64,000 bases of DNA from Massilia sp. NR 4-1. GTDB taxonomy: Bacteria > Pseudomonadota > Gammaproteobacteria > Burkholderiales > Burkholderiaceae_D. Below, in pieces: positions 19,095-26,759 of this stretch; position 1 is the first letter of the stretch; each line of letters starts with the position of its first letter. The notes beneath the pieces are model-generated. The model made no database searches, had not been told where the DNA came from, and saw only the letters and a program-made list of their open reading frames with translations. Made by a program: the position numbers and the translations under genes. The DNA lies in contig NZ_CP012201.1 of assembly GCF_001191005.1 (NCBI RefSeq), forward strand, positions 5,270,001-5,334,000, written 5' to 3'.

Positions 19095-19598
19095 TCAGGG
19101 TTGGCGCAGGGCGGCTTCGACCGTGGCGCGGGTGGCGGGTGGCAGGGCGGGAAGAATTTTTTCGAGCTTTTCGCCCTTGGCGAGGGCGGCGCGCTGCTGC
19201 GGATCCAGTTCGGCCGGTTTGCTGAACAGCGCCTGGCCGGCGAGCACCAGACCGGCGCTGAGCAGGGCGACCAGCGCGGCGGCGCCGAGCAGGCGCAGCT
19301 CGCGCGGGACCAGCAGGGGCGCCTGGGTGGCGATCGGTTTGACCGGGCCGGCGGCCGGTGCCGGCGTGAAGCCGGGATGGCGTTCGTGCTCGTGCTGGAT
19401 GGCATGCGGCGGGTTGCCGGTCTGGCGCAGCTGCTGTGCCAGCTCTTGCGAGGCGGCGTCGATGCGGGCGATGTGGCGCTCCACCGCTTCGGCCAGCACG
19501 GCTTCGTTCAAGGCCACCAGGGCGAAGATGGGGTCGTCGACATCGACCTTGATGCCGGTTTTTTCAAAGACGAGGGTGCGCAGCTGTTGTGGGTCCAT
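19095..19598 (-). CDS. TraM-like protein (IncP conjugation family), membrane anchored
   Basis: The 167-residue protein has an N-terminal helical region ('FEKTGIKVDVDDPIFALVALNEAVL') that resembles TraM of IncP plasmids. A Pro/Ala linker, one membrane helix (about residues 103-124) and a short C-terminal tail follow. It lies 6 bp downstream of a TraL-like ATPase, the same order as traL-traM in the RK2 leader operon. In that family TraM is linked to plasmid transfer, but no relaxase, TraK or mating genes occur here. The TraM assignment rests on remembered family features and gene order, so it is moderate. Confidence 0.6.
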   Translation of the reverse strand: MDPQQLRTLVFEKTGIKVDVDDPIFALVALNEAVLAEAVERHIARIDAASQELAQQLRQTGNPPHAIQHEHERHPGFTPAPAAGPVKPIATQAPLLVPRELRLLGAAALVALLSAGLVLAGQALFSKPAELDPQQRAALAKGEKLEKILPALPPATRATVEAALRQP

Positions 19599-19604
19599 GG
19601 CCGC

Positions 19605-20333
19605 TTACCAGTCCACTTGGTCGAGCTGTTCGAACAGGTCGCGGAACACGACCTTGATGCGCTGCTTTTCCATCACATTGAATTTGTCGCTTTCCTTCAC
19701 CTCATTGAGCGTCATGCGCGCGGTGTTCATCTTCTTGACGTCGGCGCCGAAGGTGTCGGGATTGCGCTGGCTCAGCACCACGCGGCCTTTGACGCGCTTG
19801 GAGTTGTCGGCATAGGTCTGCGATTCGATGAAGGCCTTGCCGGAGGCCGATTGCAGCAGGCCGAAATGCTCGTTCTCCCACAGCACCAGCGGCACCTGGG
19901 TGGCCTTGGCCGTGGAGACAAAGCCCATGGCCGTGTCGTGCAGCGTGTCGCCGCCGCCGACGATGGTGTGGATGTAGACCTGGCGTCCCGATTCGGCCAG
20001 CAGCGCGAAGCAGTCGTTCTCGATCAGGTAGGCCAGCAGCGGAGAGAAGGTGTTGGCGCCGTTGTCGATCACGCAGTTGCCGTCTTCCTGCAGGATGTCG
20101 ATCATCAGCGCGTCGAAGCGCTTGGGATCGATGGTGCGCGCTTCGGTCATCACCGGCACGTGCTGCACATTCAGGGATTTGTAGCGCGAGAAGGTGGTGT
20201 TTTCCTGGTCGGTGTCGTAGCAGCGCAGCACCGTGTCGCTCTTGTCCTGCAGCCATTGGGCGAGGATGGTCGAGACCAGGGTTTTGCCGATCCCGCCTTT
20301 GCCCTGCAGGATGAAGTGCACCGTGTTTTGCAT
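19605..20333 (-). CDS. TraL-like ParA/MinD-superfamily ATPase
   Basis: The 242-residue protein opens with a deviant Walker A, 'QGKGGIGKT', followed by 'CYDTDQENTTF'. The 'VIDNGANTFSPLLAYLIEND' segment matches IncP TraL as I know it ('VIDNGAS-F-PL--YLI'). The C-terminus 'KQRIKVVFRDLFEQLDQVDW' also resembles TraL. ParA-type ATPases position DNA or protein cargo. In IncP plasmids TraL is in the traKLM operon. Here it is paired with a TraM-like gene and downstream of a metallophosphatase, with no conjugation apparatus in sight. Confidence 0.72.
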   Translation of the reverse strand: MQNTVHFILQGKGGIGKTLVSTILAQWLQDKSDTVLRCYDTDQENTTFSRYKSLNVQHVPVMTEARTIDPKRFDALMIDILQEDGNCVIDNGANTFSPLLAYLIENDCFALLAESGRQVYIHTIVGGGDTLHDTAMGFVSTAKATQVPLVLWENEHFGLLQSASGKAFIESQTYADNSKRVKGRVVLSQRNPDTFGADVKKMNTARMTLNEVKESDKFNVMEKQRIKVVFRDLFEQLDQVDW

Positions 20334-20360
20334 CGCTTTGCTCCCGTCTTGCTCTTATGG

Positions 20361-21305
20361 TTAACGACAGCGCGCCGAGCCGCTGTCTGGTTCATCCGGC
20401 GACTGTGCCGCGGGATCGTGCACGCCTTTGTCGGCGGGCAGGAATTCCCAGTCGTAGCCGTCTTCTTTCAGCGCCAGTTTCAGCACGCCCCATTGACGGT
20501 TGGCGCGTACCTCGCTGTGCGCATGCGGCCAGCGGAACGGCGTAAGAAAGGCGCCGCCGGTGCCGATCACGAACTGGCGCATGCCCTGCTGCGCATCCGG
20601 CTTGCCGTCGGCGTCGAGCGGCGCGAAGCGCTCGTAGTCGTGGTCGTGGCCGGACAGCACCAGTTCCGCGCCCGCCGCCTGCAGCAGGCGCCAGGCTTCC
20701 TGCATATGCAGGCTGGCCGAGTGTCCGCCCGAACTATACATGGGCGCGTGCCAGTAGGCGAGGGTGCAGCGGCGCGGGTGGCGTTCCAGGTCGTCTTTTA
20801 GCCACAGCATCTGGGCGCGCTGTTCCTCGCCGTGCATATGGCTGTTGAGGGAGACCAGGTGCCAGCCGCCCAGGTCGAAGCTGTAGTAGCCGCGCCCGCG
20901 CGGTCCGGCTGCCGCGCCGAAATAGCCGTAGTAGCCGTCGGCGTTGCCGCCATAGTATTCGTGGTTGCCGGGCGTGGGATGGGTGACGTCCTTGAAGCGG
21001 CCCCAGGTTGGCGCATAGCAGTCGCGGAACTCGGCTTCCAGCCCGATCGGATAGGTATGGTCGCCCAGCGAGAGGACGGCGCTGCGCAAGCCGGCGGCGG
21101 CGTCGCGCGCGATGCCCGCTTCCACCACGGCGGCGGTGCGCGCCGCGCCCGAATATTGGGGACGGCTGTAGCGGCAGTCGGCGATGTCGCCCGCCGTATA
21201 CACGATGATGGGGGACGGCGCCGGCATCTGGGCGGCAGCCGGCGGCAGGGCGGCCAGCCCCAGGGCGCAAGGAATGCAGCGTAAAAGTGATTGCAATAAT
21301 GGCAT
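20361..21305 (-). CDS. Secreted metallophosphatase (calcineurin-like, purple acid phosphatase type)
   Basis: The true start is the ATG at 21305; the open frame runs far further upstream but only as a shadow of the helicase gene. The 314-residue protein has a signal peptide (to about 'PPAAAQ'). The metallophosphoesterase motifs are in order: 'GDIADC', 'LGDHTYP', 'PGNHEYYGG', 'YWHAPMYSSGGH' and 'SGHDHDYERF'. It is expected to hydrolyse phosphomonoesters in the periplasm or outside with a bimetal centre. It diverges from the helicase gene and precedes the TraL-like gene by 27 bp. Confidence 0.9.
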   Translation of the reverse strand: MPLLQSLLRCIPCALGLAALPPAAAQMPAPSPIIVYTAGDIADCRYSRPQYSGAARTAAVVEAGIARDAAAGLRSAVLSLGDHTYPIGLEAEFRDCYAPTWGRFKDVTHPTPGNHEYYGGNADGYYGYFGAAAGPRGRGYYSFDLGGWHLVSLNSHMHGEEQRAQMLWLKDDLERHPRRCTLAYWHAPMYSSGGHSASLHMQEAWRLLQAAGAELVLSGHDHDYERFAPLDADGKPDAQQGMRQFVIGTGGAFLTPFRWPHAHSEVRANRQWGVLKLALKEDGYDWEFLPADKGVHDPAAQSPDEPDSGSARCR

Positions 21306-21380
21306 CGTGGCGCGCTTATTCTTCTGTTGGTGGGCAAGATATATCACAATGGCGGTTTGTGAAACCGTTTTGTCTGCCCC

Positions 21381-23375
21381 ATGCCCCTCGCTCCCACTCC
21401 CGAACAGCAATTGATCCTGCAATCCGACGCGCCCGTGCTGATGGTCGAAGCGGTGGCCGGCGCCGGCAAGACCACCACCCTGGCCATGCTGGCGGCGCAG
21501 GCGCGCGGCGAGGTGCTGGGCCTGTGCTTCTCGGCCGGCGCCAAGCTGCGCTTCCAGCAAAAGCTGCATGAGGAGTGCCCGGGACGCCAGGTCGGCGTGA
21601 TGACGATGGAGGAGTTCGCGCGCGCCCTGCTGTCGCGCCTGGCCCACGACGGCCTGGTGGACAAGGCCCAGTTCTGCCCCAGCGAGGAGTCGCTGCGGCC
21701 GCAGGTGGTGGCGGCGGCCGAAGCGGTGTGGCAGCGCTACGAGGAACGCCGCTGCGACTTCGATTTCAGCTTCCGCGACAACAGCGCCCGCATCGACGCC
21801 ATGCTGGCCTTGCTGGCGACCTTGAAGGCGACCACGGTGGCGCGCCGCTTCCAGGAAGACCTGGAACAGGACGATATCGAGCAGGTCGCCGAGCGCTTCG
21901 ACGTGCCGCCGCAGGCGGTGGAAATCTGCCAGGCCTATGAGCGCATGCGCCAGCTGGAGCCGGGCGTCTACCTGTGGCAAGGCCTGGCCGACCTGGTGCC
22001 GGACGTGCTGTCCCTGCTGTCCCTGCACCCGTCGGCGCTGGACAGCATCCGCCAGGTCCAGCTTTGCCTGGTTGACGAATGGCATGACGTCAACGCGGCC
22101 GAATTCGAGCTGCTGCAAATCTTCCGCCGCCAGGCGCGCCTGGTGGTGGTGGGCGACCGTTCCCAGGTCATCAACACGGCGCGCGGCGCCGACATCCACT
22201 TTTCCCACCTCGGTTTCGAACTGGGCTTCCCCGGCGCCCAGCGCCTGGAGCTGAGCAAGTCGCACCGTTTCGGCATCTCGGTGGCCAAGCTGGCGGCGCG
22301 CGCCTCGGGCCGCAAATGCCAGCCCATGGCCGACAGCTACAGCAGCGTCGGCCGCCATGAATACGACGCCGCCGGCGCCGGCTGCGCGTCCGCCGTGGCG
22401 CAGCAGGTGGCGCGCCTGGTGCAGGAGGGCGGCAAGCTGTCCGATATCGCCATCATCGTGCGCGAGGCCGACCAGACCATCGCCATCGAAAACGCGCTGC
22501 TCGACGCCAATCTGCCGTATGCCTGCGATGGCGTGGAATCCTATCTGCTGCGCCCGGAAATCCTGATGCTGCGCGGCCTGCTGCACGTGGCCTGCGGCGA
22601 TTACGCCACCCTGCGCGGCGACAAGGACGTCTGCGCGCGCATGGCCGCCGCCCTGTACCAGTTCCTGTCCATCGACAGCGCGTCGGAAGTGTGGGACAGC
22701 AGCCACGAAATGTACGGCAGTGGTGCCAGCCTGGCGGCGCGCGCGCAGGAGGACGTGGCGCAAGACCCGGCCATGCTGGCCTGGCTGGTGGGTGACGCCC
22801 TGTGCGCCGAAGCGGCCAGCGACGGCGGCGCGGCGCGGCGCTGGAAGCAGCGCCTGCGCCAGGTGGTGGACGAGATGCGCCAGCGCGCGCCGCGGCAGGA
22901 CGCCGCCGCCCTGCTGCAGTTCGCCAGCCAGACGCTGGACCTGCCGGCCGCCGCCAGCCGCGCCGTGGTCAACCGGCGCCAGGCCGATTCGGCGCTGCGC
23001 GCCATCCAGGCCTTCGTCGCCTTCGCGCGCCAGCACGGCGGCATGGACGGCGCCGCCTTCCTGCAGGAGCTGCACAAGCGCCAGACGCGCGTCGGCAGCC
23101 AGGGTTTCAGCGGCAGGCGCAAGCAGCTGACCCTGACCACCGTGGCCGCCGCCAAAGGCCGCGAATGGCCTTGCGTGATGGTGCCGCTGATCGAGCAGGG
23201 CCAGTTCCCGCGCGGCCGCGATACGGAGGAGGAAAAGCGCTACTTCTACGTGGCCATCACGCGCGCCATGCGGGCGCTGCTGCTGTTCGAGCCGGACGAA
23301 CGCAACGCGGCAGCACGCAGCTACCTGATGGCGGGCTTCCGCAAGCCGGAAGCCGGCGCCGCCAAGGAGGCTTAA
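21381..23375 (+). CDS. UvrD/Rep-like superfamily I DNA helicase with atypical motif II
   Basis: The 664-residue protein has SF1A helicase motifs: Walker A 'AVAGAGKTTTLAML', motif II 'LVDEWHDVN', motif III 'VVVGDRSQVI', motif IV 'LSKSHRFG', motif V 'LTLTTVAAAKGREWPCVMVP' and motif VI 'YFYVAITRAM'. Motif II reads DEWHD where UvrD/Rep have DExQD. It is close to UvrD in length (about 720) but its 1B/2B domains look divergent. It should be an ATP-driven 3'-5' DNA translocase with a repair or replication restart role. It overlaps the convergent pncC gene by 4 bp at their stops. Confidence 0.87.
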   Translation: MPLAPTPEQQLILQSDAPVLMVEAVAGAGKTTTLAMLAAQARGEVLGLCFSAGAKLRFQQKLHEECPGRQVGVMTMEEFARALLSRLAHDGLVDKAQFCPSEESLRPQVVAAAEAVWQRYEERRCDFDFSFRDNSARIDAMLALLATLKATTVARRFQEDLEQDDIEQVAERFDVPPQAVEICQAYERMRQLEPGVYLWQGLADLVPDVLSLLSLHPSALDSIRQVQLCLVDEWHDVNAAEFELLQIFRRQARLVVVGDRSQVINTARGADIHFSHLGFELGFPGAQRLELSKSHRFGISVAKLAARASGRKCQPMADSYSSVGRHEYDAAGAGCASAVAQQVARLVQEGGKLSDIAIIVREADQTIAIENALLDANLPYACDGVESYLLRPEILMLRGLLHVACGDYATLRGDKDVCARMAAALYQFLSIDSASEVWDSSHEMYGSGASLAARAQEDVAQDPAMLAWLVGDALCAEAASDGGAARRWKQRLRQVVDEMRQRAPRQDAAALLQFASQTLDLPAAASRAVVNRRQADSALRAIQAFVAFARQHGGMDGAAFLQELHKRQTRVGSQGFSGRRKQLTLTTVAAAKGREWPCVMVPLIEQGQFPRGRDTEEEKRYFYVAITRAMRALLLFEPDERNAAARSYLMAGFRKPEAGAAKEA

Positions 23376-23854
23376 TTAATAAAGCGCAGCAGGCCCTGCA
23401 AGGCGTGCACCACGGTCTGCTCGCGCACGGCGGCGCGGTCGCCGGCAAACACCAGGCGTTCCGTGTGCACGGTGTCGCCATTGGCCCAGCCGAAGCACAC
23501 CGTGCCCACCGGCTTGCCCGGCACCGCGCCGGTCGGCCCGGCGATGCCGGTGGTCGATACCGCCACATGGGCATTGCTGTTGGCCAGCGCGCCCTGGGCC
23601 ATGGCGGCCGCCACTTCCTCGCTGACGCTGCCGAATTGCGCCATCATGGCGGCCGACACGTCGAGCAGCTCGGTCTTGGAGGCGTTGGAATAGGTCACGA
23701 AGCCGCAATCGAACCAGCCGGTGGAGCCGGCGATCTCGGTGATCGCCTGCGACACGCCGCCGCCGGTGCAGGATTCCGCGGTCGCCAGCAGCAAGCTCTT
23801 TTCCTGCAGGGCGCGGCCCACCTGGGCGGCCAGTTCCTTGATATCCGTAATCAT
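23372..23854 (-). CDS. pncC: Nicotinamide-nucleotide amidohydrolase (CinA C-terminal domain)
   Basis: Start at the ATG at 23854, preceded by GAGGAG; the frame continues upstream without support. The 160-residue protein is the stand-alone CinA C-terminal domain: 'LLATAESCTGGGVSQAITEIAGSTGWFDCGFVTYSN', 'VSTTGIAGPTGA' and 'KPVGTVCFGW'. It deamidates NMN to NaMN in the pyridine nucleotide cycle. The N-terminal COG1058 domain of CinA is absent. Confidence 0.93.
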   Translation of the reverse strand: MITDIKELAAQVGRALQEKSLLLATAESCTGGGVSQAITEIAGSTGWFDCGFVTYSNASKTELLDVSAAMMAQFGSVSEEVAAAMAQGALANSNAHVAVSTTGIAGPTGAVPGKPVGTVCFGWANGDTVHTERLVFAGDRAAVREQTVVHALQGLLRFIN

Positions 23855-24142
23855 GAGTGGCTCCTCTGGCAAAGATTCCGATGGCCCCATTCTAGCGCGG
23901 CGGATGCGTGCGTGAGCACACGGCTGGGCAAAAATCTCTGCTGCGATGCAATAGCCGCGGCGCGCGGCCGGACGCGCAATTGCGCACCCGCCGTACCGGC
24001 TTTGTGTTAGCATTTTCTTAATTTTAAGCAACTGACTTGCCTGTAGGCTGGCAAAAGCGCAAGATGGCGAGGTCCGGGTCCATGCCGGGCCACGGCCTCA
24101 GGGCGGTAGCGCATTCGATTGCAGTATTTTGGCTCGCTTCTC

Positions 24143-24727
24143 ATGGCGTTTCTAAACTCTGTACGATTCCTGGCCGCCCGGCTGCATCGGGACCGGTGCC
24201 TGCTTCTGATCCTGGCGGTCGCGCACGGATTCGCCCTGGGCCAGGGCAGTGTGGCGCTGGAGCGCCAGGTCAAGGCCGCCTATCTGTGCAAATTCGCCGG
24301 CTTTGTCGAGTGGCCCGAAGGCAGTTTCGCGCGTCCCGACAGCCCGCTGCTGATCGGCGTGGCCGGCGCCGAGGCGCTGGCCGCCGAGCTGGAACAGAGC
24401 ATGGCCGGCCATGCCGTCAACGGCCATGCGCTGCAGGTGCGCCGCCTGAAAAAAGGCGAGACGCCGGCCGGCCTGCACATCCTCTTTGCCGGCGCCGCGC
24501 TGGAACGCAATGAATTGCAGGACTTGCTGGCGGCGGCGCGCGGCCAGGCGATCCTGACCATCAGCGATGCCGAGGAGGCCCAGGCCCTGGGCAGCGTGAT
24601 CCGCTTTCTGGTCGTCGACGACCGGCTGCGCTTCGAAGTGGCGCTGAAGGCGGCCGGGCTGTCGCGTTTGCGCATCAGCGCGCGCATGCTGGCGGCGGCC
24701 TACAAAGTGCGGCAGGTGAATTCATGA
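24143..24727 (+). CDS. YfiR-family periplasmic regulator (DUF4154)
   Basis: The 194-residue protein has a hydrophobic export signal ending near 'FALGQG'. The YfiR/DUF4154 fold follows: 'ERQVKAAYLCKFAGFVEWPEG', 'LLIGVAGAEAL', 'LHILFAGAAL' and a C-terminal 'KAAGLSRLRISARMLAAAYKV'. In Pseudomonas YfiR restrains the diguanylate cyclase YfiN from the periplasm. Here it is 10 bp upstream of a hybrid kinase whose periplasmic domain looks YfiN-like, so the kinase is the probable target. The ATG at 24143 is used; a TTG at 24119 is also in frame. Confidence 0.87.
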   Translation: MAFLNSVRFLAARLHRDRCLLLILAVAHGFALGQGSVALERQVKAAYLCKFAGFVEWPEGSFARPDSPLLIGVAGAEALAAELEQSMAGHAVNGHALQVRRLKKGETPAGLHILFAGAALERNELQDLLAAARGQAILTISDAEEAQALGSVIRFLVVDDRLRFEVALKAAGLSRLRISARMLAAAYKVRQVNS

Positions 24728-24737
24728 GGGAGGGCGC

Positions 24738-26759
24738 ATGATACGGCTGCACTCCCTGCGCCAGAAAATGCTGGCCGTGGTCATGCTGGTGGCGCTGGTG
24801 GCGCTGCTGGTCTCGATCGGCATCTTCATCGTCTACGATCTGCGCGCCTACCACCGCAGCATCGTGGCCGACTTGAGCACCCAGGCCGAACTGATCGGCC
24901 ATATGAGTTCGCCCGCCCTGGTGTTCGACGACCCGCGCCTGGCCAAGGAAAATCTGGCCTTGCTGCGCCTGCGGCCCAAGATCGACGCCGGCGCCATCTA
25001 CCGCTCCGGCGGCACCCTGTTTGCGGCCTATGTGGCGCCGGGGCAGAGCAGCGAGATTCCGCGCCAGGCCGGCAGCGAAGGCTTTCTGTACGAGGATGGC
25101 AAGCTGCTGATGTTCAAGAGCATCGTCGACAACGGCGAGGTGCTGGGCACGGTCTTCCTGCGCGCCGAATACGAGATGCTGGGCCGTGCCCTCGATTATC
25201 TGGCGATCGCCGTACTGGCCGTGCTGGGCGCCATGCTGAGCGCCTGGCTGCTGCTGCGGCGCCTGAATCCCCTGCTGACCCAACCCATTCTCGACATCGC
25301 CGGCGTGGCGCGCGAGATCGTCGACACCGGCGACTACTCGCGCCGTGCCACGCGCCTGAGCGAGGACGAGGTGGCCGAGCTGGTCGATTCCTTCAACAAG
25401 ATGCTGGACGAAATCCAGGCCCGCACACGCGAACTGGAAACCTCCAACCGCGAAATCGCGCGCGAGGCCGAGCAGCGCAGCCAGGCGCAGCAGGAAGTCA
25501 TGCGCCTCAATGCGGAGCTGGAGCAGCGCGTGCACGAGCGCACCATGCAGCTGGAAATCGCCAACGGCGAGCTGGCCATGGCCATGGAGGAAGCCAAGAG
25601 CGCCAACCAGGCCAAGTCGGCCTTCTTGTCCTCGATGAGCCATGAGCTGCGCACCCCGCTCAACGCCATCCTCGGCTTCGCCCAGATCCTGACTTCGGAA
25701 AAGCTGCCCTCGACGCTGGCGCAAAAGCGCGAATTCGCCGGCCATATTTTGAAATCGGGCCGCCACCTGCTGACCCTGATCAATGAAATCCTCGACCTGG
25801 CCAAGATCGAATCGGGTGCCGTGGCGCTGTCGCTGGAACCGGTGGCGCTGCAGGAAATCCTGCAGGAATGCGACGATATGGTGCGCCCGCTGGCCAGCGA
25901 ACGCGGCATCCGCCTGCTGTTCCCGGCCGACAGCCGGGTCCACGTGGTGGCCGACCGCACCCGCCTCAAGCAGATCCTGCTGAATCTGCTCTCCAACGCC
26001 ATCAAGTACAACCGCGACGGCGGCGCCGTGGTGCTGGACAGCAGCCCGAGCGGCCCGTCCCTGGTGCGCATCTCGGTGCAGGACACCGGCATGGGCCTGC
26101 GGTCCGAACAGATGAAGCTGCTGTTCCAGCCCTTTAACCGCCTGGGCCAGGAAAGCGGGGCGGAAGAGGGCACCGGCATCGGCCTGGTGGTCACCAAGCG
26201 CCTGGTCGAACTGATGGGCGGCGTGATCGGCGCCACCAGCAGCCCGGGCGTGGGCAGCATGTTCTGGGTCGAGCTGAAATGCGCCGACCCGCTGCCGTCG
26301 CTGAAGGCGCAGGGCGTGCTGCCGGCCAGCGCGCCGGAGGCCGGCGCGCATCCGCCGCGCACCAGCGTGCTGTACGTGGAAGACAATCCGGCCAACCTGC
26401 GCCTGATCGAGGAAATCATCGGCTTCCGGCCCGACCTCAAGCTGCTGACGGCGCCCGACGCCCACCTCGGCGTGGAACTGGCGCGCGCCCACCAGCCCGA
26501 CATCATCCTGATGGACATCAACCTGCCCGGCATGAGCGGCTTCGACGCCCTGGCCGAGCTGCGCGCCGACCCGGCCACGCGCCATATCCCGGTCATCGCG
26601 CTGACCGCCAACGCCATGCCGCGCGATGTGGAAAAAGGCCTGGCCGCCGGCTTCTTCCGCTATCTGGTGAAGCCGATCAATATCGATGAATTTACCGAGG
26701 CTATCAACAGCACGACCTCCTATCTGGCCCGGAACCGGGAGAAAGCGGGGCAGCCATGA
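24738..26759 (+). CDS. Hybrid sensor histidine kinase with YfiN-type periplasmic domain
   Basis: The 673-residue protein has two membrane helices (about 11-33 and 154-174). They flank a periplasmic CHASE8-like domain ('STQAELIGHMSSPALVFDD'), as in YfiN. HAMP (about 175-230), a coiled coil (225-290), HisKA with 'SHELRTPLNA' (His302) and HATPase (about 400-515, with 'NAIKYNRDGG' and 'GTGIGLVVTKRL') follow. The C-terminal receiver has its Asp at 593. It should autophosphorylate in response to a YfiR-gated signal. A final HPt is absent, so the phosphate would pass on through another protein. Its stop overlaps the next start (ATGA). Confidence 0.92.
   Translation: MIRLHSLRQKMLAVVMLVALVALLVSIGIFIVYDLRAYHRSIVADLSTQAELIGHMSSPALVFDDPRLAKENLALLRLRPKIDAGAIYRSGGTLFAAYVAPGQSSEIPRQAGSEGFLYEDGKLLMFKSIVDNGEVLGTVFLRAEYEMLGRALDYLAIAVLAVLGAMLSAWLLLRRLNPLLTQPILDIAGVAREIVDTGDYSRRATRLSEDEVAELVDSFNKMLDEIQARTRELETSNREIAREAEQRSQAQQEVMRLNAELEQRVHERTMQLEIANGELAMAMEEAKSANQAKSAFLSSMSHELRTPLNAILGFAQILTSEKLPSTLAQKREFAGHILKSGRHLLTLINEILDLAKIESGAVALSLEPVALQEILQECDDMVRPLASERGIRLLFPADSRVHVVADRTRLKQILLNLLSNAIKYNRDGGAVVLDSSPSGPSLVRISVQDTGMGLRSEQMKLLFQPFNRLGQESGAEEGTGIGLVVTKRLVELMGGVIGATSSPGVGSMFWVELKCADPLPSLKAQGVLPASAPEAGAHPPRTSVLYVEDNPANLRLIEEIIGFRPDLKLLTAPDAHLGVELARAHQPDIILMDINLPGMSGFDALAELRADPATRHIPVIALTANAMPRDVEKGLAAGFFRYLVKPINIDEFTEAINSTTSYLARNREKAGQP

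Noticed and set aside
21306..23075. Long minus-strand open frame continuing upstream of the metallophosphatase
   Set aside because: It lies entirely opposite the helicase gene, and its residue pattern is typical of an antisense frame in GC-rich DNA. The signal peptide and first motifs of the metallophosphatase begin at 21305.
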